Both the position numbers and the translations under genes were made by a program. A stretch of 64,000 bases of DNA from Burhinus oedicnemus (taxonomy: Eukaryota; Chordata; Aves; Charadriiformes; Burhinidae), in NCBI GenBank assembly GCA_008921705.1, contig VFFE01006619.1, forward strand, positions 377,448 through 441,447. The letters run 5' to 3'. The notes under the pieces are model-generated. The model had not been told where the DNA came from. It searched no databases and saw only the letters and a list, made by a program, of their open reading frames with translations. Positions 11,921-24,700 of this stretch are shown here, in pieces. How positions within the stretch are numbered: position 1 is the stretch's first letter; each line of letters opens with the position of its first letter.

Positions 11921-14900
11921 ACCAGCACTGCTTTTACGGCTTTACTGCTTTAAAAGTCACCCCTTCTCTCCTAGCCTTGGTTGCTCTCAATGTGGAATTT
12001 AAAACTCTTTTTATGAGGGATGGTGTTCTGCTGCATTCCAAGCACTGCACATGGATGCAGCCTTTGGGAACAACATGACAAATAGTAAGTACATCTCATA
12101 TCCAAGTCTCAACCAAAGATCCCAAGAGGATACCATTCCTGAATCTTTGCTTAATAATCCTACCCCTCTTACCTTCCCTATTGTACTCTAGTCCTCCAAA
12201 CTTTGCCATGCTTGTGGAAGCAAACCACTGCAAGGAGCAACGTTTATTTCAAGAGGATACTGCGCTGGAACATGCAGAAATGTCTGGAGATTCAGTTTCA
12301 ACCACATGCTGCATTCACAGTCTCTTTAGAATTACCCTGTATTAAATACCAGTACACCCTGTAAGTACACATTGATGGAATGTGGCCTGAATAAAATTCA
12401 ATACAAGAATGTTAAAAGATATAAATATGCAAGCAGTACAAGCTGCAGTTCTTAGCTTTGGTAGTTAAACTCATTTTTCTTCAGATCCCCACTCAAATTT
12501 CACTTTTATCATCAGGCATTCAGGACTTAAGAATTACTGATGAGAAGATCAGGGAACATAAATCTTTAACAGTGACATTCTTCACTGATTTGGTAGAATC
12601 AACCTATGCAAATTACTGGTCTCTGGAATAACTGTTTTTACCACTCTCACCTCTTGTCTGTCTTGGTCTTTTGGTACAAAGATTATGTCTTCCCAGCATG
12701 CGTGGAAAGAAGCCCCAGAATGGAGCTCTCAACACCAGATAAATTATAATAAATATGATAGCATAGGTAAAATTTTTCATTTTCTGTAAAAACTGAAGTA
12801 GCATTTATTTCTTGACTACCCTTCAAAAGGAGTTTTCTATGTCACCAGACCTTATATAGTGAAAAATTTCTGACAAAAGCACTACTACATTTTAATATGA
12901 CCTAGAGTTAGACAAATTTTCTTGACAATTCATTCTTAAAAGCTAAATTTTTGTCCAAATACATTAGTTGTAGAGAAACTTCTTTGGAAAAGTGTTTCCA
13001 GGTAAAAGATAAAATTTTCACCATACAAGCTAATCTGGAATAGCAGGTAGTTTGGAGAGACAGGTCTTCACCTGGACAAAGACTTTGTCTCAAATCTCTT
13101 CTGTTTCTGATTTAAAGCGGACAGTAAAGTGCATTAGCCACATTCCTGGCAAGCCCTGAAACACCAATTCATTGGCATTGTCCAGAAGGGCACATTCTTC
13201 TATGAGTGGTTGTTTTATTTTGTTCTTAAACTCTCACATTCATCCTGACATAGAAACAGAGAAGTTTGATATTCTTAAAGATTTTCCTAGACAGAATTTT
13301 TTTCCATCATCATCCACTTCTAATTACATCAGATCCCTGTGATTAATATTATTATTTTGGAAGTGTATATTTTTATTTTTAGAAGCACTGTTTGCTGATG
13401 CATGCTCCAGGGTTAATTCTTTGTATAAATTAAAGCGTGCCCACCGCAACCACATTTAAGTAGTTCAACATACTCTTAGCTTTTATTTCCCTTTTATTTG
13501 AAGTGGTTAAATGTTGTGCTTATGAAGGAAATGGTAGTGCCCCATCATTCAATGACCCACAAGCTTTGAATTATGATAAGCAGTTCAATCTGGAATGCTG
13601 TTACATTGTCAGAAATTTACCCAAAGATCTTCTCTGAGAGCGTAACAGTGGTTCAAGAGGTAGCAAAACTGATAAGCCTTTAGGGCATGGAAAGTTATCT
13701 GCATTCACAAAGAATACACACTGTCAAATTCTGGCAGTTGCTATGCAGAGATGTATAAGTAATAGTTTCATTCTGTAAGTTAGGTTGACCGTACTGAATA
13801 GGATGCTGTAATGACAACGTCTACCACGACAACCGCCAAGAATGAAAACATAGCCCACACAACTCCAGCATCTGCAATTTATGTTCTCAGTAAAAACTGT
13901 GTAATCCCCACATAATTCGTAAGTTTAACGTAGCACTTCACAGTAGCCCCAAAACCCATTACTGGGAGAGAAACCATTAGCTGGACCATGTTTTCATACC
14001 CACTGTTTACTCACTTGAGTAAAATGTATCCCGAGGAAATCTGAGCTACAGCCTATTTTTTCCAGGAGTGGTACCTCAAGCAGAGAGATAGGAAGGAAGA
14101 AGATTGAGAGGAAGATTAACATCACTTAAAAGTCCTCAAGCTTTTGAATTTATTACCTCTTCCAGAAAGAAGTTGCAGTGGCTTTTGAGCTCTCCAGTGA
14201 AATGCAAGAGTCGAAGTTCAGCACAGAAAGGTCACCAGGAACATCTAGCTAGTCTACCTAAACAGTACTGCTCAATGCTCAAGTGCTGTTTTGATCAGTT
14301 CTTGTGGTGAGGCTGAACTCCGTAAGCGCAGCACCTGCTACATATTATTTCTTCTGATCAATTATACATTTAGAGAACTGCAAAGAGAGGATTACTGTAA
14401 GTTTAGAATAATCAAAGGATAAGGTGCCTTTATCCCCAAACCTATCACCTGCAACTCACAGGCATGACTTGCAGTACTTTTGATGTTTTATCTGCTAGAA
14501 AACCTGTCTTTAACTGAACTGTGTGTATTTGACACTATCTTGAAATACTTGGAGGTATGTTAAATGTCTTTGCTCCTCACAAAGTTTTTCTGCCTGGGGT
14601 CTTTATTTCCTCAGAGTATAAAAGTCTGTTTTTCCTTTTTTATTCCCATTTCCTTCTACAAGTTGTTATGTCATGCGTGTGCTTCCCCTCCCCCCCAATC
14701 ACACTAATACATCACAGGATAAACATGCAAATCAGGTTTTTATACTTAGATTTTGATTAATGTTGTTGTAAGGACAAAGACACTCCATACCCTAACAAGG
14801 CAATAGCTATACCATTGGATCTAGGACCTTTGTGAGGAAGTAAGTACTGCAGAACTGCATTTTATTATCTAAAGGATGATGTTTAAATATAGGAAGAGTC

Positions 14901-15469
14901 TTCTAAGAATTGCAACAGAAACCTTAAAGTTCTGTCTTGCAGTCAAGCCTGCTCAGTAATCTTCCAGGCCTGCCTTTCCTAGAAGGAGAAAGACAAATAA
15001 AGAGGTGACACAGCCCACAGAAATCTACTTATTAACGACTTGGAAATTGGAGAAGCTCTAATTTCACACTTTGGAAAAAGAAGCACTTAAAGAATATGGT
15101 ACACAGAAGTCTGTTTAACCTTTGAAGTACAAATGTTATACAATGAGTTTGGTTTTGATTAGTATCTGACTTGCAGAATTACAGTAGCAGAGCAGTATCA
15201 GTGGAGATTTCTCCAATGAGATTAGCCTATTAGGGGACCACAGAATTGAATATGCATTCACTTAACATGCATTTTAATGTGTGATTTACTGCATAACAGG
15301 CAAAGAATAAGATTAATGAGAGCTTTTCAATACTGACAAATTCTGAATACATCCAGGAAGAACTGAAGTGATGGTTATATACAGACCTTGAACCCCCAAA
15401 AGAAACTTTGGTAAGTAATAAATTCATATGACCTAGATAATTTCAAATGTTTCCTGATCCTTATTTTTT

Positions 15470-15502
15470 AAAAAAACAACAAAACAAAACAAAACCCCAA
15501 CC
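15470..15502 (+). repeat. A-rich tract with interspersed C
   Basis: A7 followed by CAAC, three AAAAC-type units and CCCC. Same style as the tract after the first assembly gap. Confidence 0.85.
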
Positions 15503-17940
15503 TGTTTGTTTGGGTATTTTTATTAATCCCAGCCTGATATATATAGAATTTGCATAGCAAACTACAGGCAGAAATGGGGAATAATCTCCCTAAAAGAAAA
15601 AAAGATTGATTTTAATCAATTTTAGCCACCAAAAAAAAAAAAATCTTGAAATTTTTTTTTTATTATGTTATGTTGCCTAAAAAAAGAAGAAATTATAACT
15701 GCTCCCTTGCCAAAATTGGCGATTACCTTCTAAATATTTCGCATTTCACATAAATTAAAAATTAAAACCTCCTTGCCCAGGACAGACAGGCTAATATTCT
15801 TGAGAGAGACAATGCTTTAGCCTGCCATAAATTAGCAAAATCCAATTAACAAACAGTATCCAAAAATGCTGTAAAATGTACCACACTTTAAAAGTCAGAA
15901 ATGCTTAAAATTCACATTCTGAAAGGAGTTGTGCAAGCAAAAACATCACCAGGGAGTTCACATAGAGCGCACACATTAAGGATGCAAGCATGGTCAGAGA
16001 ACTCCATTTAGGTTCGACTATATATTATCAAAAGGGAACTGCGGATGGTTTCCAGGGGTGAAATGGTACTGTTCACCAGAAGACTACATAACATCAGCTT
16101 AATTTGAAAGCTCTCCTGGAACACACTATTTTTTTCTCCACAGAGAGAACTGAACACATGCTTCAAATAGAGTTTCGATGATTTAAACTCTGGAAGTAAA
16201 AGATTAAGCTCCCAACTCAAAAAAGGTATAGACTTAGGAATACTAGTATATTCAAAGAAGCACAGGATGTTGGTCTCCATTTTGAAATAAACATTTTCTT
16301 TTGGCAGAAAATACTGATTCACTGGAACCCAACTGCTTTTCTAGATTTCTTTTTTTCCTGCCACCCCGAAAAAAACACATATAGTCAGTTATAGTACTGG
16401 GAAAGGCTTTACCAGTTCAGGTAAGGATTTCCACTCAAAATTATTCAAAAGGAAGGAGACTCAAATGCCATACAGGCAGAACAGACAATGGCCCAAAACT
16501 TAGGGTGGACATGAGGGATGGGACAGACCCAGCCATAAATCCCAGCTCTACCAATTCAGAAGCATTATCTCATTTGTCTTCCAGTGAAGAGAGGAGCTGT
16601 ATTTTAATTCTGCAACAAAAACATTCTCCTGGCATATTGACAGCAAAAGGTAGGTGAAGGGTGGTGGTTCAGAAGATCTGACCTCAAGCCCCGTCTCTGT
16701 CCCTGGGCAGGTAAGTGGCCTGGAGCAAGCCAGAGGACTGGATGTTCCCCTTTTCCCAGGTAGGAACTGGGGCTGGTACAGCTGAACTACCTTCCATAGG
16801 CAGTTGCAGATAAACGTTTGTACCAACACTGGCTATGTTCAGTACTATTAAAGTATTAAACGTGATCTGAAGTCCCTTCAAGTTGATTAAAAACTGTGGA
16901 ACATCTCTGAACAACTGAGTGCTTGCACAAGTTTACTATATGGCAAACCTGATACCAATCCAAACTATCCTTAAATGATCCAGGACACTTGGACAACACA
17001 GCCCAAGAATCTTTCTAAGCTGCTTTCTGACTGTATTCCCATAGAAAGTAATATCACTTGTGGAGAAAGTCATAATGTATAATTTTGTACAATTACAGCT
17101 TATAAAAATAATTATAAGAGTTCCTCCTATCCCTGGCACAATACATGCCTTTTAACAAACAACATTGTAATTGAGTGCACTTGTCCACCACAAACCCATT
17201 TGACATACCCAGAGGCAATTATATTAATACCTGAAATACAGAAGGAAGTGCTACTATCACATAAATTAAGCTTTAGGACAAAAATGCTTTGACAGACTAG
17301 CACTGCCAGAAAATAGCAGTAAACGTGCATGGTGTTTCTTTTAGAAGCTCACTTTAAGTGCAGATGAGCTACTCACATTTACAATTTCTGTAGTGCTCAC
17401 TGCTATAGCATTTAAGTTCTCACACATTAAATAAAAACACCATCAAGGACGGGTTGGAGGCCATTTTAGGAACATTAAATTGTTTCCTGCTTTTTTTCCT
17501 CCATTCTAAATGGCAAACATCATATTATAAGACCAGGGTAGCACTAGGAAATAGAGGTTCTTTGAGAATCAATATAAAGACCACATTCAGACACCACCCA
17601 CTGTCCTCAAAGCAGAATTGCTTCATATTCAAGATTTAACTATTGATCAAATATTACTTACATCCTATAGAATCTCCACCTCAGCATTTCTCAAGAGTTT
17701 TGAATGAAAACAGGCAATGTCTATTGATAGGTAGAATGGCATCAAGCCAACTTGAATGTTTCCACTCCAGACAGCATTACATCTTCATCTCCAGTAGGAT
17801 CACCTCAGTAAGCACGCGTAAAACTTCAGCTCTGTGAAGGAGGCCGTATAAAGAATATACATCATATGTATCCTCCTTATGTCATATACAGCATAAATAG
17901 TGTACAGGTCTGTTGAAAACAGATGACATGAGATCATGTG

Positions 17941-18000
17941 GTGGTTTTTGGGTTCGTGGTTTTTTTAGGTTTTTTGGTGTTGTGTTTTTTTTTTTTTTCC
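17941..18000 (-). repeat. T/G-rich low-complexity tract
   Basis: Sixty bases made almost only of T and G, ending in a 14-T run (17985-17998). On the minus strand it is the same A-rich, C-spiced type as 11812-11920 and 56815-56872, so it is an opposite-orientation member of that class. Confidence 0.85.
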
Positions 18001-21000
18001 TTAAGTGAGGAGAGCTTCATTTTACTGATATTTGAAGTTTTGAAGAAACTTCACATAAACAACATAATTGTTCACTATTTTGGTTACAAAAGGGCGGGGG
18101 GGAAGGCTGTGTGCTCTTCTGGTGTCAAATAAAATGACCTGGAACAGTATTTACAACTTTCCACTAGAAAATGAGGGAGGCATCATACACAGCAATCAGA
18201 AGAAATGTGACACATATCAAGACCTTATCTCCACCATAACTAACCGGAGGGTAGCTCAAGTGCATACATTTAGAAACCAGAGATGGTCCATAGAATTTCG
18301 TTACTACTTCACAAGAGCAAAATGGAAAAAAGAACCCCAAACCCTGTCTCATATTACAGGGCTCTGAATTCGTTATGATGATGCTATTGTGACTGGCACC
18401 GTTTTAATATCTCAGAATTAGTCAAGCAAGTCTATAAATAAAACAGTTTAAAAAAAAAAAATAACCACACTGATTTTCAATTTAATACATCATAGGCCCC
18501 TAACTTCTAAAACTGCAATCATTTGCAAGAATGTCCATGTCAAGAGGAACTTAAAGCACACAAAACTGTTGAAGAATCTTCTAATGGAGGCTTATAGAAC
18601 GCAATATATTGCAATGCCAAGTTATGCCATAGCAAAGCTAAGAGGTTTTGTGCATTAAGGTGACGTGCTTTGAAGAAAATCCAGGAAATCTGCATGACAA
18701 TACCTGACCTGCAGAATTACAAACAGAATGCTTCTCGTTCCCCCAGCCTCCCTTCAAAACATTAATACGTCCGGTGAAATGCAGTTTTATACTATGCTGC
18801 ATTGACCTTTGCAGTATTTTATATTGTGAGCAAATGGGCATTCAATCCCTTTCCCAGAGGCTGGTGAGACTGTAAACAGGAAGAAACGAGGAATTGCAGC
18901 CAATCTAATTACAGAATATTGAAAAGGTCAAAGAAGTGCACCAAGTCAGTGTAATTTGCAAAATGAAAGTTATGAAGAGGCCCTTGATGGGGGGGAGGAG
19001 GAAAGTAACAGAATCAAAGCATGCAATCAGTATTGACCCTATTGCACCAGGGGAGAGAAGAGAAGAGAACCCTCAAAACATACCTATCAGGAACTGCAAA
19101 ATGCAAACCCAATGTTGCAGCCAAAGACAGGTTTCAAAATGCCAAACAACAAAATCTGTCTACAAGTGGTTTTGCACTAATATCCCAGGACACTAAAGTT
19201 AGAATTTAATTGCACTAATACAACTGCACCAGTGTAATAGCAAATAGCTGTGACAGAACTACTGGAACGCCATCACTGTACGGCCACAACATGTCTGGCC
19301 AGAGTTGTTCCCATGGGGCCTTACGCACACTCTGGAAAACAGATAGCAGCCATGCACAGACATTGTATTCATAAAACTGCTCTCTCTCTAAAAAAGCTGG
19401 GTATTTAGCAAACTACACAGCAGAGTTATTTTGACAAGGACACCAAAACCAAAACAATAACTGCTGGGGTTCAGACAATCATGATAATACCCATAAAAAA
19501 CATGCCATCAAATCTGGAGACAAGAGACAGTCACACAAGACATTTTTCAGCGCCCACAGGCAGGGTAGCTAAATCACCCAAACAGTCTCCTCTACTCTTA
19601 CAATACCAGGTAGGTTCCTCCTGCAGGTGAGCAGACACCCCACCCTCATGAGAGCACCACAGAGAAACCAATGGAGAAGACCCCTGGGTTTGAAGCACAT
19701 GGCAAACCTTGTTCTCACCCCACCAGCCTTCTCCTCTGCTAGCATTCACCTCATAAAGAGACCACACTTCTGTCATCAACCAGCTCATCACACTTGGAAT
19801 CACAAGTAAGCATCAAACAGGAAGCAGCAAATCACTTCAACTAAGATTTCTCTTTAGTCTCCTCTAGCACAGTCCAGTCCACATAAATTTTTATTGAGTT
19901 ATCAAGGTCCCTGTCCAACACAGCTTCATGCCTAATAGTTTCTTATCTGCTCCCAAGATGGCTTCACATTTTTTACCCACTTTTCTTAATTTCTCCTTTT
20001 AATGTTTTTGCACATCGACTGTCCTCGGACTTGACAGAGCCTCTTGATTCCTATAGCATTAGCCTTCAGGTCAGTGATGTTTTCCTCTTATAAAAACTTT
20101 CTGTGTTCCCTGGGTAAGGGAAGCAACCATGACTATTCATTTAATTATTGTCAGGTAAATCCCAGGAATATGTATCTGCTGCTGATATTCTGAATTAAAG
20201 TAGCAGCTCTTGTGATGTTTAGAGAATTATAAACAAGAACAAAAGTGATATAATGAGAGGTAGTAGCTAAAGAGGCAATGGAAAGTAGTACAAAAGTTGC
20301 AACAAGAGGCCAAAACTGAATCTACTGTTAGACAAAATAACACGTACTTGTGATTACTGAGCCTTCAGTAGGGGAATTTCCTTCTTCCATCTGAATTTAA
20401 ACTCTCAGAATTTTCCTCAGTCCAACTTAACAGTGACTTGAAATTAAAGTTAACTTTCTGGTGCCCTGACCTTATGTTTTTTGGAAAGCTTTAAGTTGGT
20501 TGAAAACTGTTTTTAATGCAGGTCAATAAAAATGTGGGGCAAGGGGATATTATGATTCCTGAAAGATTTCCTTAGACCTTACATTACCTCTTGAGTAAGA
20601 ATTTGAGATGCTGCTTTGCAGTTTAACAGCCTCTCTTGGCCTTCCTTTTGCCTATGAAACATGGCTGTTGGAGCTCAGTGACTCCTCAAAGTCATGTAAA
20701 TGACTTTTTCATTTCCACACCGAGCCTTTTGCATTTGTTGCATGTTTAATCAGAGCTATTCTACCCATTCACAAAGGGCTCCAGTGTATAATTTATGAAG
20801 AACTATGAACAATAGTCTAAAGAAATTTACATTTATATCTTGGGACCAGTGCAATTGGTGCTGTCTTTTTTTTTTTAATAATATATAGAATTTTAAAGAA
20901 AATCAAATGGAAAAAGAATAATGAAAAGAATCTTAAACACTGAGGAAATAAGTAATGCTGAAGCAGCAGCGATCTCAAATTGTAAAGCATTAACAATAGA

Positions 21001-22887
21001 AAAAAATCTTCAATCACTCCAAAACCACCAGGTTTTCAGAGTTCAATGACACTTCGTATCATGCACGGTAGTATGCAACACAAGAAACAAAAAGCCTTGT
21101 TCTTCAGAACTGAAGTTTCCTCCTTACACAAACCTGATGCCAAAACTTATTGCTTAAGGTAATGCTTTGGGGTCGGGGACAATTTGTTCTCGCTCTCTCT
21201 GACCAGGATAGTCTCCACCCTAAATACATTAAATGCTCTATCAGAAGCACAGTAGCCAGCATCAATTCCCAACGTGTTGCCCACAATGATTAACCAGCAC
21301 TAACTTGAAGAAGAAATATATTTGCATCTCCTCTCCCAAGACTTTTATTGACATTTTCTTCTTTATCACATCGCAGAGCTCATTACTGATGTAATTTAAG
21401 AGCTTTCTGTCATAAGGAGCCACAGGGAAACTACCTACTGGTCACATATGTAAGGTATGTAAGGAAACAGCAGGATAATTGTGCCAGTGAAACTGCTTCC
21501 AAATAAATTCATTTGAAAGGAAAACTGGACCACAATCAAGCAAATGTATGAGGAAGAATGAAGCTTCACAACTTAATACCAATCTATAAAATGATGGTAC
21601 ACAAATATGATGCACATACATTTGTGTAATGTATTTAAACTAATGAAAATAAAGAAATACAAGTTATGAAAGGAGGAGATGGGAGGAGAAAAAGAGCAAG
21701 GAAAGTAAAAGAGAAAAGCTTGTATTTCCTTTCAAAGAGAAGACGACTGTTCTAGAAAGGCTCTGGAAAGGATAGACCAACCCAAAAAGGTTTGGGGCAG
21801 ACAGACATGGCCTTGAAACATGGCAAGAGTTGTTTTACTGGTTAAACTAGTATCAAAGGAAAAAGGGGAAGGAGAGACATGTGCCCGGGGTAATGCAAGC
21901 TGTGTCCAGTCCTGCCATTCAGCACCTCTTTGGGGAAGGCAGCAGTAATGGGCCCTGCTATAGCAGACGCGTTAGCAGTGCAAGGCACTGGGTTATGCAT
22001 AACCCTACTAGTGTTCTGCAAAACCCTGTAGAGGGTGGTACGTTTTAAGAAATGTTCAAGTGATCCTAGAACATAACTTGCTAAATTTCTAAGAAATAAA
22101 GAGAAGACAACTTCAAGGCTGCATGTATTTCATTTTACCCCCTTTTGTTCCTAGAAGCAGGACAGCTATTTAACAAAGCAGGTCTTATTTAAACCTGAGC
22201 GTCACAGGTAGTCAAAGGGAACCTTCAAGATTCCCCTTCAAGGAGAAAGGCATGATAAAGGCCATTCAGTCTCCAGAGCAAAACGCTGCTGTCTCCTATG
22301 CCCCACCTCACTTGCTCCCTGAGCAAGCATCATTGTCCAGTATGAGCATGACCAGTTGAATTCACAGAAAATGACAAAAATGTCAGATCTCAATCCGAGC
22401 ACATCCAAACAATTGAGGATGAGCCCAAGTTATTCCTACTACAGTCAGTGCTGTATTGCTGTTACTTGCAACAGGAGGAATTCTTTACTAAAATGTTGTC
22501 TAAGATCAGGATCAATCCATGCCACATATACTGAAAATTTCAGTGAAAACACACAGATTGCAAGTTATCACTGACTGCAGCCCTAACCTCTGCTATTTGT
22601 CAATTCTCAAAATATTTCTCATTCAGATCCCAGAAGTCATAATGAAGAGACTCATCCATCTTTATTACTTCAAAGGGAATATATTACCATCTAAAGTGTC
22701 ACTTAATTTTCAACACCAACTATGTATTTTCTGGTGAACAATTTACATGGAAACCATATTCACAGCACACAGAAAAGATGATTAATGTCCAATCAAATAT
22801 AGCAGAGTTTCATCCTAACAAATATTTTGCTATCACCAGTCACTATGATTTATTGTGATCCATAAAGCTCGTGCTTTCTCCCTCTTT

Positions 22888-22940
22888 AAAAAAAAAAAAA
22901 GAGAGAGAGGAGAAAGGGAGAGGGAGGGAGGGAGAGAGAA
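22888..22940 (+). repeat. Uninterrupted purine tract
   Basis: A13 followed by GAGAGAGAGG, then AGAAAGGGAG and AGGGAGGGAGGGAGAGAGAA: 53 consecutive purines. It contains GGGA repeats with partial mirror symmetry, the usual composition of triplex (H-DNA) candidates, and could also be a simple GA microsatellite that has degenerated. Confidence 0.92.
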
Positions 22941-24564
22941 GCTATCCTTATAAAATGAATTTGTGTTTCCCACAGGAAAATTCCATTTTTGACCATTTTC
23001 AAAATAGATGAAAATAGCATTATGAAATGCCACAAATCATGCCTTCCTAATAGAAATCCTGGTCTGTTGTGGGCTCATGTGAAATAGCTTACAATTATGG
23101 TTCCCATTTATCTCTACTTTGTTGTTCAGCTCAGTTGTAAATGAAAATTCTCCTGCAATTATAGATCCTGGGCCAGACCCCCAGGAGGTGCAAGCCAGCA
23201 CAGCTCCGTTACCCAGCTCTTTCTCTCCCACAGCACTTCTCTGGGCAACATTAAGGACACTGTATTACGAGTGAGCTCCCACATGACAGCCACTGCCCGA
23301 GGACACGCAAGAACCCTACAGTGTCGGGCTCAGATCAGTCTCTCCCATCGACAACAGCACGTTAACATCTAACAGGAGAACCCATGGGGTCAGGGATCCC
23401 AGAAAAAAGGGGCAACAATAATAACATTCCCTGCCATGCAAATGTTGTGTTATACACCTTAAAATCCTACCACTCGCCCTTCTGCCCCCCATTTCCCAGG
23501 CAATGTTTAAGAATGGTCCCTGTCTCGAGCTAACTCACGAGAAACACTCTGAGTGCAGCTGCCTATCTTGGCTGGTGTGGCAGTTTAGTAATATGGACAG
23601 AGGCCACTCCATACCAGGTGGCTGCAGGGCCAGGAATGGTCCTGTGCACGTTCAAATATACGTATAGGTTCTCTACCCTGGCAGTTAATCACTGTATTTT
23701 TCAGTTTTTCCATTTGCAAGAAAAGGAGGTAGAAGAGTTTTTTTCTACTTTATTAAAATGGTTTGAGATCCTTCGTGAAAATTGCTGTACAACTGTAAAG
23801 TACTATTAATAAAGAAAACTGTAACACTGTTTCAGTACACCACCACCAAATTTTGATTTCCAAAGTGACAGATGACTATTGAATTATTGGTTCAGATTCA
23901 CCAGCCGATAAACTAGCATAAATCTCCCCCAAACTCGATGAGAATGCATGGACCACTGGCTCTTCTCAGAGAAAATGAAGCGTTATTTTACATTATCTCC
24001 AATTTATTTAAAAATGCAACAAAAATAAGAGAGATATAACAGCTACTAAATGGTGTTTCAAAACTAAGCACAAATGAAAGCACAAATTTCAGCAGTCAGT
24101 CTGTCTCAGCACAATAAAAGTATATTTTTTTTCTTTATAGAAAAAAAAACAAATTCCTGCAATGGTCATATTTTTAAATAAGAAATGTATGAATTGTTCA
24201 AGGTAATGCAGTGCACGCAATATTATAAGAAAATGCAACCATCCTGAAATCTTTATTTCTTGGCCTTAAAAATGTACTCTTTACAAGAATATTAATTTTA
24301 TAAACAAAACTTTCCATAAATAAAAGTCCTTTACATTACCTGGCAAGACAGGCAGAAGGATATTAAGGGCCAAGAGTATATAAAAGAATAATTATGGTTA
24401 AGAACAGACTAAACACTTTCCATATGGCAACTGATACCAAAAGCTACTCCCATTAATAGGGAAGCCGCCAGTACCAAGTACACCATATTTCTTTACTGCA
24501 GCATTTTTTAAAGGAAATGCAAACTTCTTAAAGCAGGCTGTGACACACGTTCACCTACTGAACA
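22941..24564. other. Unique non-coding sequence, no gene seen
   Basis: No exon, RNA gene or recognisable mobile element. Open frames are short and without motif. A-rich segments around 24120-24155 are simple AT-rich DNA. Confidence 0.65.
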
Positions 24565-24700
24565 GCTGCGGTGGCTCAAAGCACTGCCAGCTTCCCTCTG
24601 CCGTCTGCCTGCCGCCAGCTGCCCGCCAGCGCTTCCCAGCCCGCAGCACACTCTGGGAGGGACACCCCAACGCACCCTACCCACCCAGGGCAAAGTCAGT
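24565..24700. other. Small GC-rich, CpG-containing patch
   Basis: In AT-rich surroundings this stretch is GC-rich, with about seven CpG between 24565 and 24675 (GCGG, GCCGTC, GCCGCC, GCCCGCC, AGCGC, GCCCGC, ACGC). It is far shorter than a typical CpG island, and no TATA box, initiator or downstream exon is evident. The overlapping open frames on both strands owe their length to the low stop-codon frequency of GC-rich DNA and show no family motif. It might be a weak regulatory element or an unrecognised repeat. Confidence 0.45.

Larger units (their letters stand above)
11921..22887. other. Unique non-coding sequence, no gene seen
   Basis: About 11 kb with no supported gene. Every open frame is near or under 100 codons and without motif. 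Low-complexity pieces are listed separately (15470-15502, 17941-18000). A phrase at 16650-16740 was considered as a MIR-like SINE and rejected. Stretches around 13380-13470 and 20100-20250 look compositionally like conserved non-coding sequence, but that cannot be tested from one genome. Confidence 0.6.

Noticed and set aside
11689..11928. Minus-strand frames rich in Phe and Gly with X residues
   Set aside because: They translate homopolymers through the 50-N gap and are artefacts.
16012..16020. GGTTCGACT as a tRNA B-box
   Set aside because: No A-box at the right distance and no foldable acceptor stem; isolated chance match.
16650..16740. Possible MIR-like SINE (GATCTGACCTCAAGCCCCGT, CTCTGTCCCTGGGCAGG)
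   Set aside because: Only scattered similarity to the MIR core with the wrong spacing; not enough to call.
17938..17970. GTGGTGGTTTTTGGGTTCGT resembling the start of an avian endogenous retrovirus LTR
   Set aside because: It turns into a simple T/G tract at once, with no polyadenylation region, primer binding site or paired LTR.
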